Position numbers and translations under genes: made by a program. Shown piece after piece: positions 26,501-34,878 of a stretch of 64,000 nt of DNA. The DNA is from Mycolicibacterium tusciae JS617. Lineage in GTDB: Bacteria; Actinomycetota; Actinomycetes; Mycobacteriales; Mycobacteriaceae. The notes below the pieces were generated by a model. It did not search any database. It worked only from the letters and a program-made list of their open reading frames with translations, and was not told where the DNA came from. Every line of letters begins with the position of its first letter. The first letter of the stretch is position 1. The stretch lies in NCBI RefSeq assembly GCF_000243415.2, contig NZ_KI912270.1, positions 4,917,837-4,981,836 on the forward strand. The letters run 5' to 3'.

Positions 26501-29117
26501 AGCGAAGCTGGGTCGCCGCGATGATCCGGTCGAGGACATCCCCGAAACCTGTTGGCAGTGCGGCCAAGTCGCGTTCGGCGTTGAGCCAGTGTTCGAGCAG
26601 CGAGGCGATCACGGGGATCTGGTCGTCGATGTGTTGCAGGGCAAGGAAGACCCGGTACACGGCTTCCTCGAGAGCGGTGCGCCGCTGTGGGTCGGTCCCA
26701 TCGGCACCACCGAGGTCAGTCTCGACGATGCCGTAATGGCGCAGGGCGTGGCCCAACCGCGCGCAGAACGAGGCCGGCAGGCCCTCGAGTTCGACGTCGA
26801 GGGAGTGCAAGTAGGTATGGAAGTGCTCACGCGGGCTGTGCACCCGCGCGTCGGTGTCGGGCTCGTCCATCGCCGGCCGGTTCCGCGAAAGCTCACACAG
26901 GTCGGCAAAGGTGATCAGCAGCGCGAGTTCGGCCTCCACCAGCGTGGGGTCATCGCCGAGCCGGGCTGACCGCCCTTGCTCGTAGGTGTCGAGTATCGCT
27001 AGGGCGCGTTGGGTGGTCACATCGAAACCGGTGATCCAGGCACCGAGCGCATCGAGTGCGGCAAGCGCCCCGGCCTGATCGTCGCCGGCGGTTGCCGTCC
27101 CGGGCAGGTCGAACTCCACCCGAGGTGTGTGCTGGGCCGCGGCCTCTTCGACGGTCTGGTCTATCCGCAGCAGCGGTGTTCCCGGGTCGACTTGAGAATT
27201 GGTCGTGACAAGGACCTCTCGGATCCGGCCGGGGTACGGGGCCCGAATTGCGGTCTCCATCTTCATGGCCTCGAGCACGACCAGCGTGGTGCCGGTGTCG
27301 ACCTCGTCGCCCGGCGCGACCGGCACTGCGACGACCACGGCAGGCGACGGCGCCCGGATCGCGCCGGCCTCGTCCTGGCTGATCTTGTGGCTGATGCCGT
27401 CGACCTCGACCTGGTAGTGGGCAGGCCCGGGCACTGACACGACGTGGCATCGGCGCTCACCGAGCACGAGTCGGCTCTCGAACTCGCCGAGCAGATCGAC
27501 ATCCACCTCGGTCACGCCGCTGTCCCCGTCGAGCCGGTAGCGGTGCGGGGCAATCTTGCTGACCACCAACCGGTAAGACTGGCCCTGATAGCCCAGTTCG
27601 ACCAGGCGTTCGACGGTGTGCTTGGCGCGGGGCCGCCCTCCGTGTGCGGCAGCGAGGAAGGCGCTGCGCTCACTTTCGGCCTCGGTGTCGTACACGGCGA
27701 TCGCGGTGGCCAGCAGCGCGATCGCTGCGGCGGGGGTGGGTCGCTGCGCCGTGCCGGCGCCGGTGCGATCGAGCCACCCGGTGTCGGCCGAGGCGGAGAT
27801 CACCTCGGGCCGCTCAAGCAGATCCAGCAGGAAGGATTTCGTGGTCGTGCCGCCGTCGAGGACGACCGTGGTCTCGCGCAACGCGGTGCGCAGCCGGGCC
27901 AACGCCTCCGACCGGTCGCGGCCCCAGCCGATGATCTTGGCGACCATCGAGTCGTACTCCGGGGGGATGACGTCGCCCTGCGCGATGCCGGTGTCGACCC
28001 GGACGCCGGAACCAAGCGGGAATTTGAGCAGTCGCACGGTGCCCGGGGCGGGCGAGAAGCCGTTGTCGGCGTCCTCGGCGTTCAGGCGCGCCTCGACGGC
28101 GTGCCCGAATTCCGGCGGGCAGTCGCCGACCAGCTGGCCGCCACCGGCGACATGGACCTGCAACTTGACGAGGTCCAGCCCGGTGGTGGCCTCGGTGATC
28201 GGGTGCTCGACCTGCAGGCGGGTATTGACCTCGAGGAAGGTGAACTGCTGTTGCGCGGGCTGGTAGAGGTATTCCACCGTGGCCGCGCCGCAGTAGTTGG
28301 CGGCACGGACCAGTTCGGCGGAGACGCTGCGCAGCTGATCGGCTTGTTCCTCGGTCAGGAGCGGGGAGGCGGATTCCTCGATCACCTTTTGGTTCTTGCG
28401 CTGGATCGAGCAGTCTCGCACGCCCGGCGCCCACACGTTGCCGTGCGCGTCGGCGATCACCTGCACCTCCACGTGGCGGGCATTGGTGACCAGTCGCTCG
28501 AGGAACACCACCGGGTCGCCGAACGATCGCTGGGCTTCCCCCTGAGTGCGCTCGAGCGCCGATTCGAGTTCGTCCTCCGAGTAGACCTTCCGAATTCCGC
28601 GACCGCCGCCGCCGCTGCGCGCCTTGATGATCAGTGGGTAGCCGATGGCCTGCGCGTGCCGGCGCGCATCCGCGAGGGTCGCGACGTGCCCCTCGGACCA
28701 TGGCGCTACCGGAACCCCGACCTTCTGGGCCAGCAGCTTGGCCTCGACCTTGTCGCCAAGCATGCGCATCGCCTCGGCGGATGGGCCGATAAAGGTGATA
28801 CCCAGCCGCGCGCATAGGTCCGCAAACGCGGGATCCTCGGCGACGAAGCCCCACCCGACCCATACTGCGTCGGCCCTCGCCTCCATCAGGGCGCGCGCTA
28901 GTTCGGCGTGGTCAAGGTACGGTGTCGTTGCGGTGGTCGACGGCCGAAGGGTCACGCCCTCGTCGGCCTGACGAACGAACATCGCCCGCTGTTCGGCCTC
29001 GGTGTGCAGCGCAATCACGGTGACGCCGTAATTGTGTTCGGCATTGAGCTCGCGCACTGCCCGGATGGCGCGCACCGCCGCCTCGCCCCGATTCACCACC
29101 GCTATCCGCTTGAACAT
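23592..29117 (-). CDS. Single-chain acyl-CoA carboxylase (biotin carboxylase + BCCP + carboxyltransferase)
   Basis: An uninterrupted 1841-residue protein with eukaryote-like ACC order. Residues of about 1-450 are the biotin carboxylase, with the ATP-grasp glycine loop SGGGGRGIRK near 169. The biotinyl domain follows, with EAMKM at 619 as the biotin lysine. A central region of roughly 600 residues comes next. From about 1300 to the end is the carboxyltransferase (GGEINVVVAGINVGAQPYWNAEA; GIGGYDRVMGPNGQ). It should carboxylate a short acyl-CoA; acetyl-CoA to malonyl-CoA is the simplest fit with the condensing enzyme upstream. Such fused proteins occur in some mycobacteria. It sits 61 bases after the KAS III-like gene. 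Confidence 0.85.
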   Translation of the reverse strand: MFKRIAVVNRGEAAVRAIRAVRELNAEHNYGVTVIALHTEAEQRAMFVRQADEGVTLRPSTTATTPYLDHAELARALMEARADAVWVGWGFVAEDPAFADLCARLGITFIGPSAEAMRMLGDKVEAKLLAQKVGVPVAPWSEGHVATLADARRHAQAIGYPLIIKARSGGGGRGIRKVYSEDELESALERTQGEAQRSFGDPVVFLERLVTNARHVEVQVIADAHGNVWAPGVRDCSIQRKNQKVIEESASPLLTEEQADQLRSVSAELVRAANYCGAATVEYLYQPAQQQFTFLEVNTRLQVEHPITEATTGLDLVKLQVHVAGGGQLVGDCPPEFGHAVEARLNAEDADNGFSPAPGTVRLLKFPLGSGVRVDTGIAQGDVIPPEYDSMVAKIIGWGRDRSEALARLRTALRETTVVLDGGTTTKSFLLDLLERPEVISASADTGWLDRTGAGTAQRPTPAAAIALLATAIAVYDTEAESERSAFLAAAHGGRPRAKHTVERLVELGYQGQSYRLVVSKIAPHRYRLDGDSGVTEVDVDLLGEFESRLVLGERRCHVVSVPGPAHYQVEVDGISHKISQDEAGAIRAPSPAVVVAVPVAPGDEVDTGTTLVVLEAMKMETAIRAPYPGRIREVLVTTNSQVDPGTPLLRIDQTVEEAAAQHTPRVEFDLPGTATAGDDQAGALAALDALGAWITGFDVTTQRALAILDTYEQGRSARLGDDPTLVEAELALLITFADLCELSRNRPAMDEPDTDARVHSPREHFHTYLHSLDVELEGLPASFCARLGHALRHYGIVETDLGGADGTDPQRRTALEEAVYRVFLALQHIDDQIPVIASLLEHWLNAERDLAALPTGFGDVLDRIIAATQLRYPAVGNVARNLRFRYFDEPRISAAAEQVYDQARGILAYLEENPHAADHAQRVDALAALPEPLLDLLAARVSRDGEQPGPLLEVIARRAYHVRAERTDRDGRQFITGEYDGDGSRVQLISTVADYAELLDVLAEIETLAAPLPSPGDVVIDLYMSWAEPPADEDTVSETLQGILAKLPGLATYRRITIAVCAPGGAAPRLFTFRPSEGRLDEDRVLRDMHPMTAQRLELWRLGNFDNTRLASPADTFLLHLVAKDNPADERLVALAEIRDVTPEYDATGQVVGMPMIERTLTKCLDAIRREQARRDGKRKMDANRILLNVWPVIEVPIERAAIIAKSLLPLAVGAGLEDITLKGRVREQPGGEPREVALSFSYRPGAGVVVRASDPATEPLRPLDGYAQAVQRSQARGTVYPYELVPQLTGESGTFVEHDLDERGELVPVERPYGQNTAGIVVGVVTTPTPRHPEGMTRVALFGDPTKALGTVAEAECSRVVAAIDLAERLRVPVEWFALSSGATISMESGTENMDWVARGLRRIITFTQAGGEINVVVAGINVGAQPYWNAEATMLMHTKGILVMTPDSAMVLTGKQSLDYSGGVSAEDNFGIGGYDRVMGPNGQAQYWAPDLTAACKILFAHYDHAYVAPGERFPRRARTTDPVDRDVSSYPHVCPGSDFVVVGDIFSAERNPERKKPFDIRTVMRAVVDQDHDVLERWADMADAETSVIYDAHLGGQPVTVLGIESRAVPRKGWAPAHGPDQWTAGTLFPQSSKKTARAINAASGNRPLVVLANLSGFDGSPESLRKVQLELGAEIGRAIVNFSGPIVFCVISRYHGGAFVVFSGALNDNMQVLAVEGSFASVLGGAPAAAVVFTRDVNARTAADPGLRELETKLAAAVDDAERAHLRIELAALRAAVRSDKLGEVAAEFEAIHNIKRAQHVGSVHTIIPATQLRPSIIAAVEHGMAKATAASWPSR

Positions 29118-29178
29118 TGACCTGGACCACCTTCGTTGGAAGGGTTACTTTGCCGCGCAGTGTTTTTGAGTGCTTCGG

Positions 29179-31131
29179 TCAGCCGAATGCCAACTCGACA
29201 TCCCGCGATGACGGCGCCGGGAACGGCACGTGGGCCGGCTCCCCGGCCAGCTCGATCGGCGGTAAGATCGCCGGATCGATCCGCAGCACGGCGTACCCGG
29301 CGACGGCGCCGGCGCCGAAGCCAGGGGCGAAGATGCGGATCGGCCGCGTGATCACCCCCTCGCGCACAGCGTCGTGGATGGCGATCGGGATGCTCGCGGA
29401 CGACGAGTTGCCGACCCTCTCGATATTGAAGTACAGGTGTTCTGCAGAGAGCCCGGCCTTTTCGGCCAGCTCGATGACCATCGTCTTGTTGGCCTGATGC
29501 GGGACGACCAGCTCGATGCTGTCGAGCAGCGAGCCGCCGGCGCCGTCTGGGTTGGGCAGCGCCGCGATCTCGCCCAGCATCTGTTCGAGGTAACGCCCGG
29601 CGAGGGCTTTGACCTCGGGCCCGTAGACAGTAATGGAGTTGTCGAAGTCCGGGTTGGGCCAGATGATCGAATTCACTTGGCTGGACGGGCCGCTCGCGTA
29701 GATCTGCAGGAACTCAATATCGGGCGGCTCCCCCGCCTCTGCCACGCCGAGCAGGACCGCGGCCGCCCCGTCGCCGAAGATCATCCGCGACGGACGCACG
29801 CTGCCGATTTTGTCGGAGAACTTCTCCACGCACACCAGCAGCACCGGGCGGCGGGTCTGTTGCAGGGTCCGGGTGGCCTCGGCGAGCCCGTACGGCAGCC
29901 CAGCGCACGCCGCGATCAGGTCGAAGGAGCCCTGAGTCTGGAAGATCCCCAGCTCGCCGGAGATCCAGCAAGCCAGCGACGGGATCAGCCGCGAACTGGT
30001 GCAGCTGCACACCAGCACCGCCCCGATCTCCTCAGGCCCGATCTGCGCGTGCAGTACCGCCGCCTTCGCGGCATGCAGCGCGAGGTCCTCGAGCGTGCCG
30101 GAGGTGTAACGGCGCTGCTCGATCCCGGTCTTGGCCTGGATGTCCGCGGCGGTCATCGGCGACCAGTTGTAGGCGGCGTTGCGGATCAGGTCCTCGTTGG
30201 TGCACACCAGATCGCCCTCGGCGACGGCGAGCGCCTTGATCTTCGGCCACACCGCGAAGTCGGCCCGCACTTCGATGGCCGAGTACGGCCGGGCCGGGGC
30301 CACCGGCGCCACAAAGTTCGGCGACAACCGCTCCGGGATCCTGGTCCCCTTGGTGACGCGGTCGATGAAGCGCTCTACCTGCCGATCGCGCGGTTCGAAG
30401 ACCACCACGTAGTCGTCGTCACGCAATTGCGCCACCTCGACCAGCTCGGCCTTTGCTCGGTCCCAGGGATACTGGTTATGCAGGACCATCACCCACCGGC
30501 GCAATGCCTCCAATTCGGCGACCTGCTCGTGGCAGTCGATGATCTCGGCGTAGCTGAAGCGGGGGAAGTCCGGGTCGTAATCCCCCAATCGCAGCGTCAG
30601 GTTACGTGGATCGGACATCAGTCGCGCCACAGTCGGGCGCACCGCCGCGGTGATGCGCGGTGGGGCGGTCGCGTGGCTGCGGCGGGTGCCGAAGATGCCG
30701 AACAGTTCCCCGAAGATGCGCTGCTCGACCGCCTCGTCCCAGCGAGCGGGCAGGGTCGGAAACACGTTGGCGACCGCAGCCACTTTGGTCTCGCCGTCGA
30801 CCCACGGGGTGAGGATCGGCACGTAAATGTCGTCGCGTCCGCGCGGAACATCGGCCCACCGGGTCGGCCGCTTGTTGAACATGGTGATCATGTAGCGGTT
30901 TACCCAGAACAGGTTCAACGCCATATCCCGCATCAGCTCGAACTTGTCGCGGTAGCCGCCTCGCTGGATGCGCGCGAGGATGTCGCTACCGGTGGGCGCC
31001 TTGGCGTCGAAGTCGCGGCGAATCACGGCCTCGAACTGCTCGATCCCCCTAAGGGTGGAGAAGTCGAGATCGGGAAAGAAGTTGCACGGGAAGACGATCC
31101 GTCCGTGGCGGTTGAGTTCGATAGGCTGCAT
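29179..31131 (-). CDS. KAS III-like condensing enzyme with long N-terminal extension
   Basis: A 650-residue protein. The C-terminal 380 residues form a FabH-like thiolase fold: catalytic Cys near 409 (LIAACAGLPYG), His near 544 (VVPHQANKTM) and Asn near 574 (IERVGNSSS). Typical FabH is only about 320 residues; the first 270 residues here are an unrecognised domain rich in Trp, Arg and aromatic residues. In this operon, between a malonyl-CoA-forming carboxylase and PhaC with PhaB beyond, the likely reaction is condensation of acetyl-CoA with malonyl-CoA to acetoacetyl-CoA, as known for NphT7-type enzymes. That is inference from context; a role in a longer acyl chain is possible. Confidence 0.8.
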   Translation of the reverse strand: MQPIELNRHGRIVFPCNFFPDLDFSTLRGIEQFEAVIRRDFDAKAPTGSDILARIQRGGYRDKFELMRDMALNLFWVNRYMITMFNKRPTRWADVPRGRDDIYVPILTPWVDGETKVAAVANVFPTLPARWDEAVEQRIFGELFGIFGTRRSHATAPPRITAAVRPTVARLMSDPRNLTLRLGDYDPDFPRFSYAEIIDCHEQVAELEALRRWVMVLHNQYPWDRAKAELVEVAQLRDDDYVVVFEPRDRQVERFIDRVTKGTRIPERLSPNFVAPVAPARPYSAIEVRADFAVWPKIKALAVAEGDLVCTNEDLIRNAAYNWSPMTAADIQAKTGIEQRRYTSGTLEDLALHAAKAAVLHAQIGPEEIGAVLVCSCTSSRLIPSLACWISGELGIFQTQGSFDLIAACAGLPYGLAEATRTLQQTRRPVLLVCVEKFSDKIGSVRPSRMIFGDGAAAVLLGVAEAGEPPDIEFLQIYASGPSSQVNSIIWPNPDFDNSITVYGPEVKALAGRYLEQMLGEIAALPNPDGAGGSLLDSIELVVPHQANKTMVIELAEKAGLSAEHLYFNIERVGNSSSASIPIAIHDAVREGVITRPIRIFAPGFGAGAVAGYAVLRIDPAILPPIELAGEPAHVPFPAPSSRDVELAFG

Positions 31132-31172
31132 GACCTGAATGCTCTCCTGGGCAGTTGGTAGTTCCGATGTCG

Positions 31173-32819
31173 CTACTTTTCGAGCACGTAGCGTCCTGGC
31201 GCTGGGTCACCGGCGGCATGGTTATGGCTGCCGAGGTTTTCGCGGGCTGGCATCTGCTCTCCAGAGCGCGCGGTAAGCCACTCGACCCAGTGCGGCCACC
31301 ATGAGCCGTCGTGCCGGTCCGCGCCGGCCAGCCACGCGTCGGCGTCGCGGCCGCCCGCGGGTCCGGCGTGATAGCCGGCGCGCGCCTTGCCGGGCGGATT
31401 AACAATGGTCTGGATGTGTCCCGTCGAGGTGACTACGACCTCGCTGCTTCCGCCGAGCAGTTGGCTGGTCAGGTAACAGGGTTTCCAGGGCGTGATGTGG
31501 TCGGTCCGGCCGGCCACGATGTAGGTGTCGCAATCCACCTTCGACAGGTCGATCGGGGTCCCCAGCACGGTCACTCCGCCGGGTGTGGCGGCGGCATTGT
31601 CGGCATACAACTCGATAAAGTCCCGATCGAGTGCGGCGGTGAGGTTCGACGAATCGGCGTTCCAGGCCAGGATGTCGAACGCTGGCGGGTTCTCGCCCAT
31701 CAGCCAGTTGTTGACCACGTAGTTGAAGATCAGGTCGTTGGGGCGCATCCACGCGAAGTTCGACGCGAGGTCCCCATTCTTATAGATGCGCTTGGCGGCC
31801 GCGTCCTTGTTCAGGGTGCGGCGCACATGTTTGGTGGCCAACACCTCGATCAGGCTGGGCTCGCTGGTGTCGATCATGGTGACGATGAAAGCGGCGGCGT
31901 GCACGCCGTTGGGGTCGGCCGCGGCAAGATGTCCCAGCATCAGCGCGGTGGTCAATCCGCCGGCGCAGGCTGCCAGTACATTCACGTCGTCCGCGTTGCT
32001 GATTTCGCGCACGATGTCGAGTGCCCGCAGTTGAGCTGCCACGTAGTCGTCCATGGCCCATCCGCCGTGCTCCGGGCCGGGGTTGCGCCAGACGATTGTG
32101 AAGAACGAGATTCCTTGCGCTACAGTGTATTCCACGAGGCTTCGGCCCGGTGCCAGGTCGAGGCAGTAGTACTTGTTCACCTCCGGCGGTATCATCAGCA
32201 ACGGTCGGGAGTAGACCGTGGGCGTCGTCGGGGCGTATTGCAGAAGTTCGAACATTTCTTCGCGGTGCACTACGGCGCCTGTGGTGGCGGCCATGTTCCC
32301 ACCGACGATGAACGGGTCAGCATCGACTTGGGTGGGCATGCCTCGGTTGAAAATCAGGTCGTTGACGAAGTTGCGGGCGCCGCGCAGCAGGCTCGCCCCG
32401 CTGGTTTCGAATGCACGCTTCAATACCGCGGGATTGCCCGGTAACAGGTTGGTCGGCGCGGTCAGCGCGGTGAGCGCACTGGTCGCGTAGCGGGCACGGA
32501 CGCGTTCACGCTCGTCCACGTCGGCGGTCTCGACAAGCCTGTCGACCGTCTCGCACCAAGCCAGGTAGGCCTGGGCCAAACGCTTGTACCACAGGTTGTC
32601 CCGCCAGGTCGGGTCGCTGAACCGAGCGTCTTTTGCCGGAAGCTGCACTTCACTGATTCCAGCCGCGATCCGCGTCCACTCCATGAAGAGTGCCGGCGCC
32701 TCCTGCGCAAGTCGCCAGGGCTTTGCTATGTCCCGCAGCGCACCGAGCAACTCGTAGGGGTCCATGCGACCCATTGCGTCGGCGCCGCCGATAGCAAGGC
32801 TCGCCAATTCGCCGTTCAC
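31173..32819 (-). CDS. phaC: Polyhydroxyalkanoate synthase
   Basis: A 548-residue alpha/beta hydrolase-fold synthase of the class I/II type. The lipase-like box is AACAGG with the catalytic Cys at 285. The acid Asp is in AGRTDHITPW and the His in STGHIQTIVNPPG. The N-terminal synthase domain includes RFSDPTWRDNLWYKRLAQAYL. It polymerises hydroxyacyl-CoA on granules. The GTG start overlaps a 44-codon open frame by four bases (GTGA). The operon continues with the condensing enzyme 41 bases downstream. The last 50 residues are ordinary for the family (WWPHWVEWL). Confidence 0.9.
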   Translation of the reverse strand: MNGELASLAIGGADAMGRMDPYELLGALRDIAKPWRLAQEAPALFMEWTRIAAGISEVQLPAKDARFSDPTWRDNLWYKRLAQAYLAWCETVDRLVETADVDERERVRARYATSALTALTAPTNLLPGNPAVLKRAFETSGASLLRGARNFVNDLIFNRGMPTQVDADPFIVGGNMAATTGAVVHREEMFELLQYAPTTPTVYSRPLLMIPPEVNKYYCLDLAPGRSLVEYTVAQGISFFTIVWRNPGPEHGGWAMDDYVAAQLRALDIVREISNADDVNVLAACAGGLTTALMLGHLAAADPNGVHAAAFIVTMIDTSEPSLIEVLATKHVRRTLNKDAAAKRIYKNGDLASNFAWMRPNDLIFNYVVNNWLMGENPPAFDILAWNADSSNLTAALDRDFIELYADNAAATPGGVTVLGTPIDLSKVDCDTYIVAGRTDHITPWKPCYLTSQLLGGSSEVVVTSTGHIQTIVNPPGKARAGYHAGPAGGRDADAWLAGADRHDGSWWPHWVEWLTARSGEQMPARENLGSHNHAAGDPAPGRYVLEK

Positions 32820-32950
32820 CGAATGTCACCGCCTGGTGGTGCCCACGTGCTGCTTACCGTAAAGGTCACTTGACCCAGTGATCGGTCGGCGGACAACGCG
32901 TCTGCGGTGCTGTGCAACTCGTCAGTGTCAATGCCGTTGAGTTTGTTCAT
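32816..32950 (-). CDS. 44-aa open frame overlapping the phaC start
   Basis: The frame from ATG 32950 reads MNKLNGIDTDELHSTADAL and ends TGA inside the phaC GTG start. The segment LHSTADALSADRSLGQVTFTV resembles the N-terminus of OsmC-like proteins, so it may be a truncated relic. Alternatively it may be a short leader that couples ribosomes to phaC. No strong ribosome site is seen. Confidence 0.4.
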   Translation of the reverse strand: MNKLNGIDTDELHSTADALSADRSLGQVTFTVSSTWAPPGGDIR

Positions 32951-33016
32951 CGTGTGATTCCTGGTTCTCAGAATGGTTACAGGTCGGCGATGCAGCGAAA
33001 CGCGTTTCACAACAGG

Positions 33017-33229
33017 TCAAATCACGCTTGTGGAGAGGACGCTATTGTGTTGCACGACAAACAACTCGCCGGACTCGGCGATGAGATCCGCGAGGTAGTA
33101 AGGCAATCCACACAGGCCGTAGGCAGCGTGGGCTCCGGCCTCCGGTACCACGATTTCGAGACGGGAGTCTATGCGGCGGGCTGCGGAGGCCGCCGGCATT
33201 CCGGCCGCTCCACCACCGACTACGTCGAG
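33017..33229 (-). pseudogene. Fragment of a FAD/NAD-disulfide oxidoreductase
   Basis: The minus strand reads VVGGGAAGMPAASAARR followed by LEIVVPEAGAHAAYGLCGLPYYL. This is the FAD-binding start of CoA-disulfide reductase/NADH oxidase-type enzymes with the redox cysteine. The match stops after about 70 residues, and no continuation is seen. Confidence 0.7.
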
Positions 33230-33317
33230 TGCGGGTGTTCACCTGATGTCCTCCTAACATCACGAACCGTAGGTGCTCATACCGCTGCGTCTCCATGACC
33301 GGATGGGGCTAACCACG

Positions 33318-34790
33318 GGAGCAATGATCAGAACCTGTGGATGACCCTCGGTGGGGCGGCATGAAAGTGGGCGCACCTTCCCGGGGATGATCTGAAGTCC
33401 AAGGTTCTCTGATCAAGACCGGCGTTGACGCGCTGGTTGGGAAGGTACGCCCATGCTCACCGTAGTTCACGACACCGATGAGGCCAACGCCAATGACGGC
33501 GGTGGTCGGTCGTTGTTGGATGAGATCGTGCGCGACGGCGCCCGGCAGATGCTGGCCGCGGCGCTGAAGGCTGAGGTGGCCGCCTACATCGATGCCCACG
33601 CCGGTGAGCTCGATGAGAGCGGTCGCCGGCTGGTGGTCCGCAACGGCTCCCACGCCGGGCGTGAGGTGTTGACCGCCGCGGGCGCGGTGGCGGTGACCGC
33701 GCCGCGGGTCAACGACAAGCGTATCGACGCCGATACCGGTGAGCGGCAGCGGTTTTCCTCGGCGATCCTGCCGGCGTGGGCGCGCAAGTCCCCGCAGATG
33801 ACTGAGGTGCTGCCGCTGCTGTACCTGCACGGCCTGTCGACCAGTGACTTCGGGCCGGCCTTGGAGCAGTTCCTCGGGTCCAGTGCCGGGCTCTCGGCGA
33901 CGACGATCACACGGCTGACCAGCCAGTGGCAGGAGGAGGCCAAGGCCTTCGGGGCCCGGGATCTGTCGGGCACTGACTTCGTCTACCTGTGGGTCGACGG
34001 CATTCACCTCAAGGTCCGCCTCGAGCAGGAGAAGCTGTGCCTGTTGGTGATGATCGGGGTCCGCTCCGATGGCCGCAAGGAACTCGTCGCCCTGGCCGAC
34101 GGGTATCGAGAATCGACCGAGTCGTGGGCCGATCTGCTGCGGTCGTGTCGCCGCCGCGGGATGATCGCCCCGGTGTTGGCCGTCGGTGACGGTGCACTGG
34201 GCTTTTGGAAGGCGATGCGCGAGGTGTTCCCGGCTACCCGCGAGCAGCGCTGCTGGTTTCACAAACAGGCCAATGTCCTTTCCTGCCTGCCCAAATCGGC
34301 GCAACCCGGTGCGGTCGCGGCGATGCGGGAGATCTACAACGCCGAGGACCTCGACCACGCGCAGGTCGCGATCAAGGCCTTCGAGATCGACTACGGCGCC
34401 AAGTACCCCAAGGCGGTCGCCAAGATCGTCGACGACGCCGACGTGCTGTTGGAGTTCTACAAATACCCAGCCGAACACTGGATCCACTTGCGCACCACGA
34501 ATCCGATCGAATCAACCTTCGCCACCGTGCGATTGCGGACGAAGGTCACCAAGGGGCCGGGATCCCGCGCGGCCGGAATTGCCATGGCCTACAAGCTTAT
34601 CGACGCCGCACAAGCCCGGTGGCGGGCAGTCAACGCACCCCACCTGGTCGCCCTCGTCCGTGCCGGCGCCGTCTTCCACAAAGGCAAGCTACTCGAACGC
34701 CCCGCCGACATCACACCGCCCGAGCCGGCCGAATCAACCGAAACGGAGGTCGCCTGAAACACCCCGATCCACAGGTATTGACAATTCCTC
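33318..34790 (+). mobile_element. IS256-family element (second type), complete
   Basis: The 1473-bp element is flanked by a perfect 8-bp duplication TAACCACG (33310-33317 and 34791-34798). The ends carry an imperfect inverted repeat with ACCTGTGGAT in common. Its transposase differs clearly from that at 16266. It is the cleanest, apparently youngest insertion in the window. Confidence 0.9.
33453..34757 (+). CDS. IS256-family transposase (second type)
   Basis: A 434-residue mutator-type transposase with putative catalytic residues in YLWVDGIHLKV, LAVGDGALGFW and TNPIESTFATV. The Cys/His motif QRCWFHKQANVL and the N-terminal helix GARQMLAAALKAEV are as in IS256 relatives. The protein appears full length. 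Confidence 0.9.
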   Translation: MLTVVHDTDEANANDGGGRSLLDEIVRDGARQMLAAALKAEVAAYIDAHAGELDESGRRLVVRNGSHAGREVLTAAGAVAVTAPRVNDKRIDADTGERQRFSSAILPAWARKSPQMTEVLPLLYLHGLSTSDFGPALEQFLGSSAGLSATTITRLTSQWQEEAKAFGARDLSGTDFVYLWVDGIHLKVRLEQEKLCLLVMIGVRSDGRKELVALADGYRESTESWADLLRSCRRRGMIAPVLAVGDGALGFWKAMREVFPATREQRCWFHKQANVLSCLPKSAQPGAVAAMREIYNAEDLDHAQVAIKAFEIDYGAKYPKAVAKIVDDADVLLEFYKYPAEHWIHLRTTNPIESTFATVRLRTKVTKGPGSRAAGIAMAYKLIDAAQARWRAVNAPHLVALVRAGAVFHKGKLLERPADITPPEPAESTETEVA

Positions 34791-34878
34791 TAACCACGGT
34801 TGATTCTTGATCTTCATGGGACAAACACACCGTGCGGCGATGAACCTAGCCTGACTAGCCAAAACTCGCCGGAGCAAG

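Noticed and set aside
29374..31161. 595-residue plus-strand frame opposite the condensing enzyme
   Set aside because: High-GC antisense shadow; it has no recognisable domain, and the minus-strand gene has all catalytic residues.
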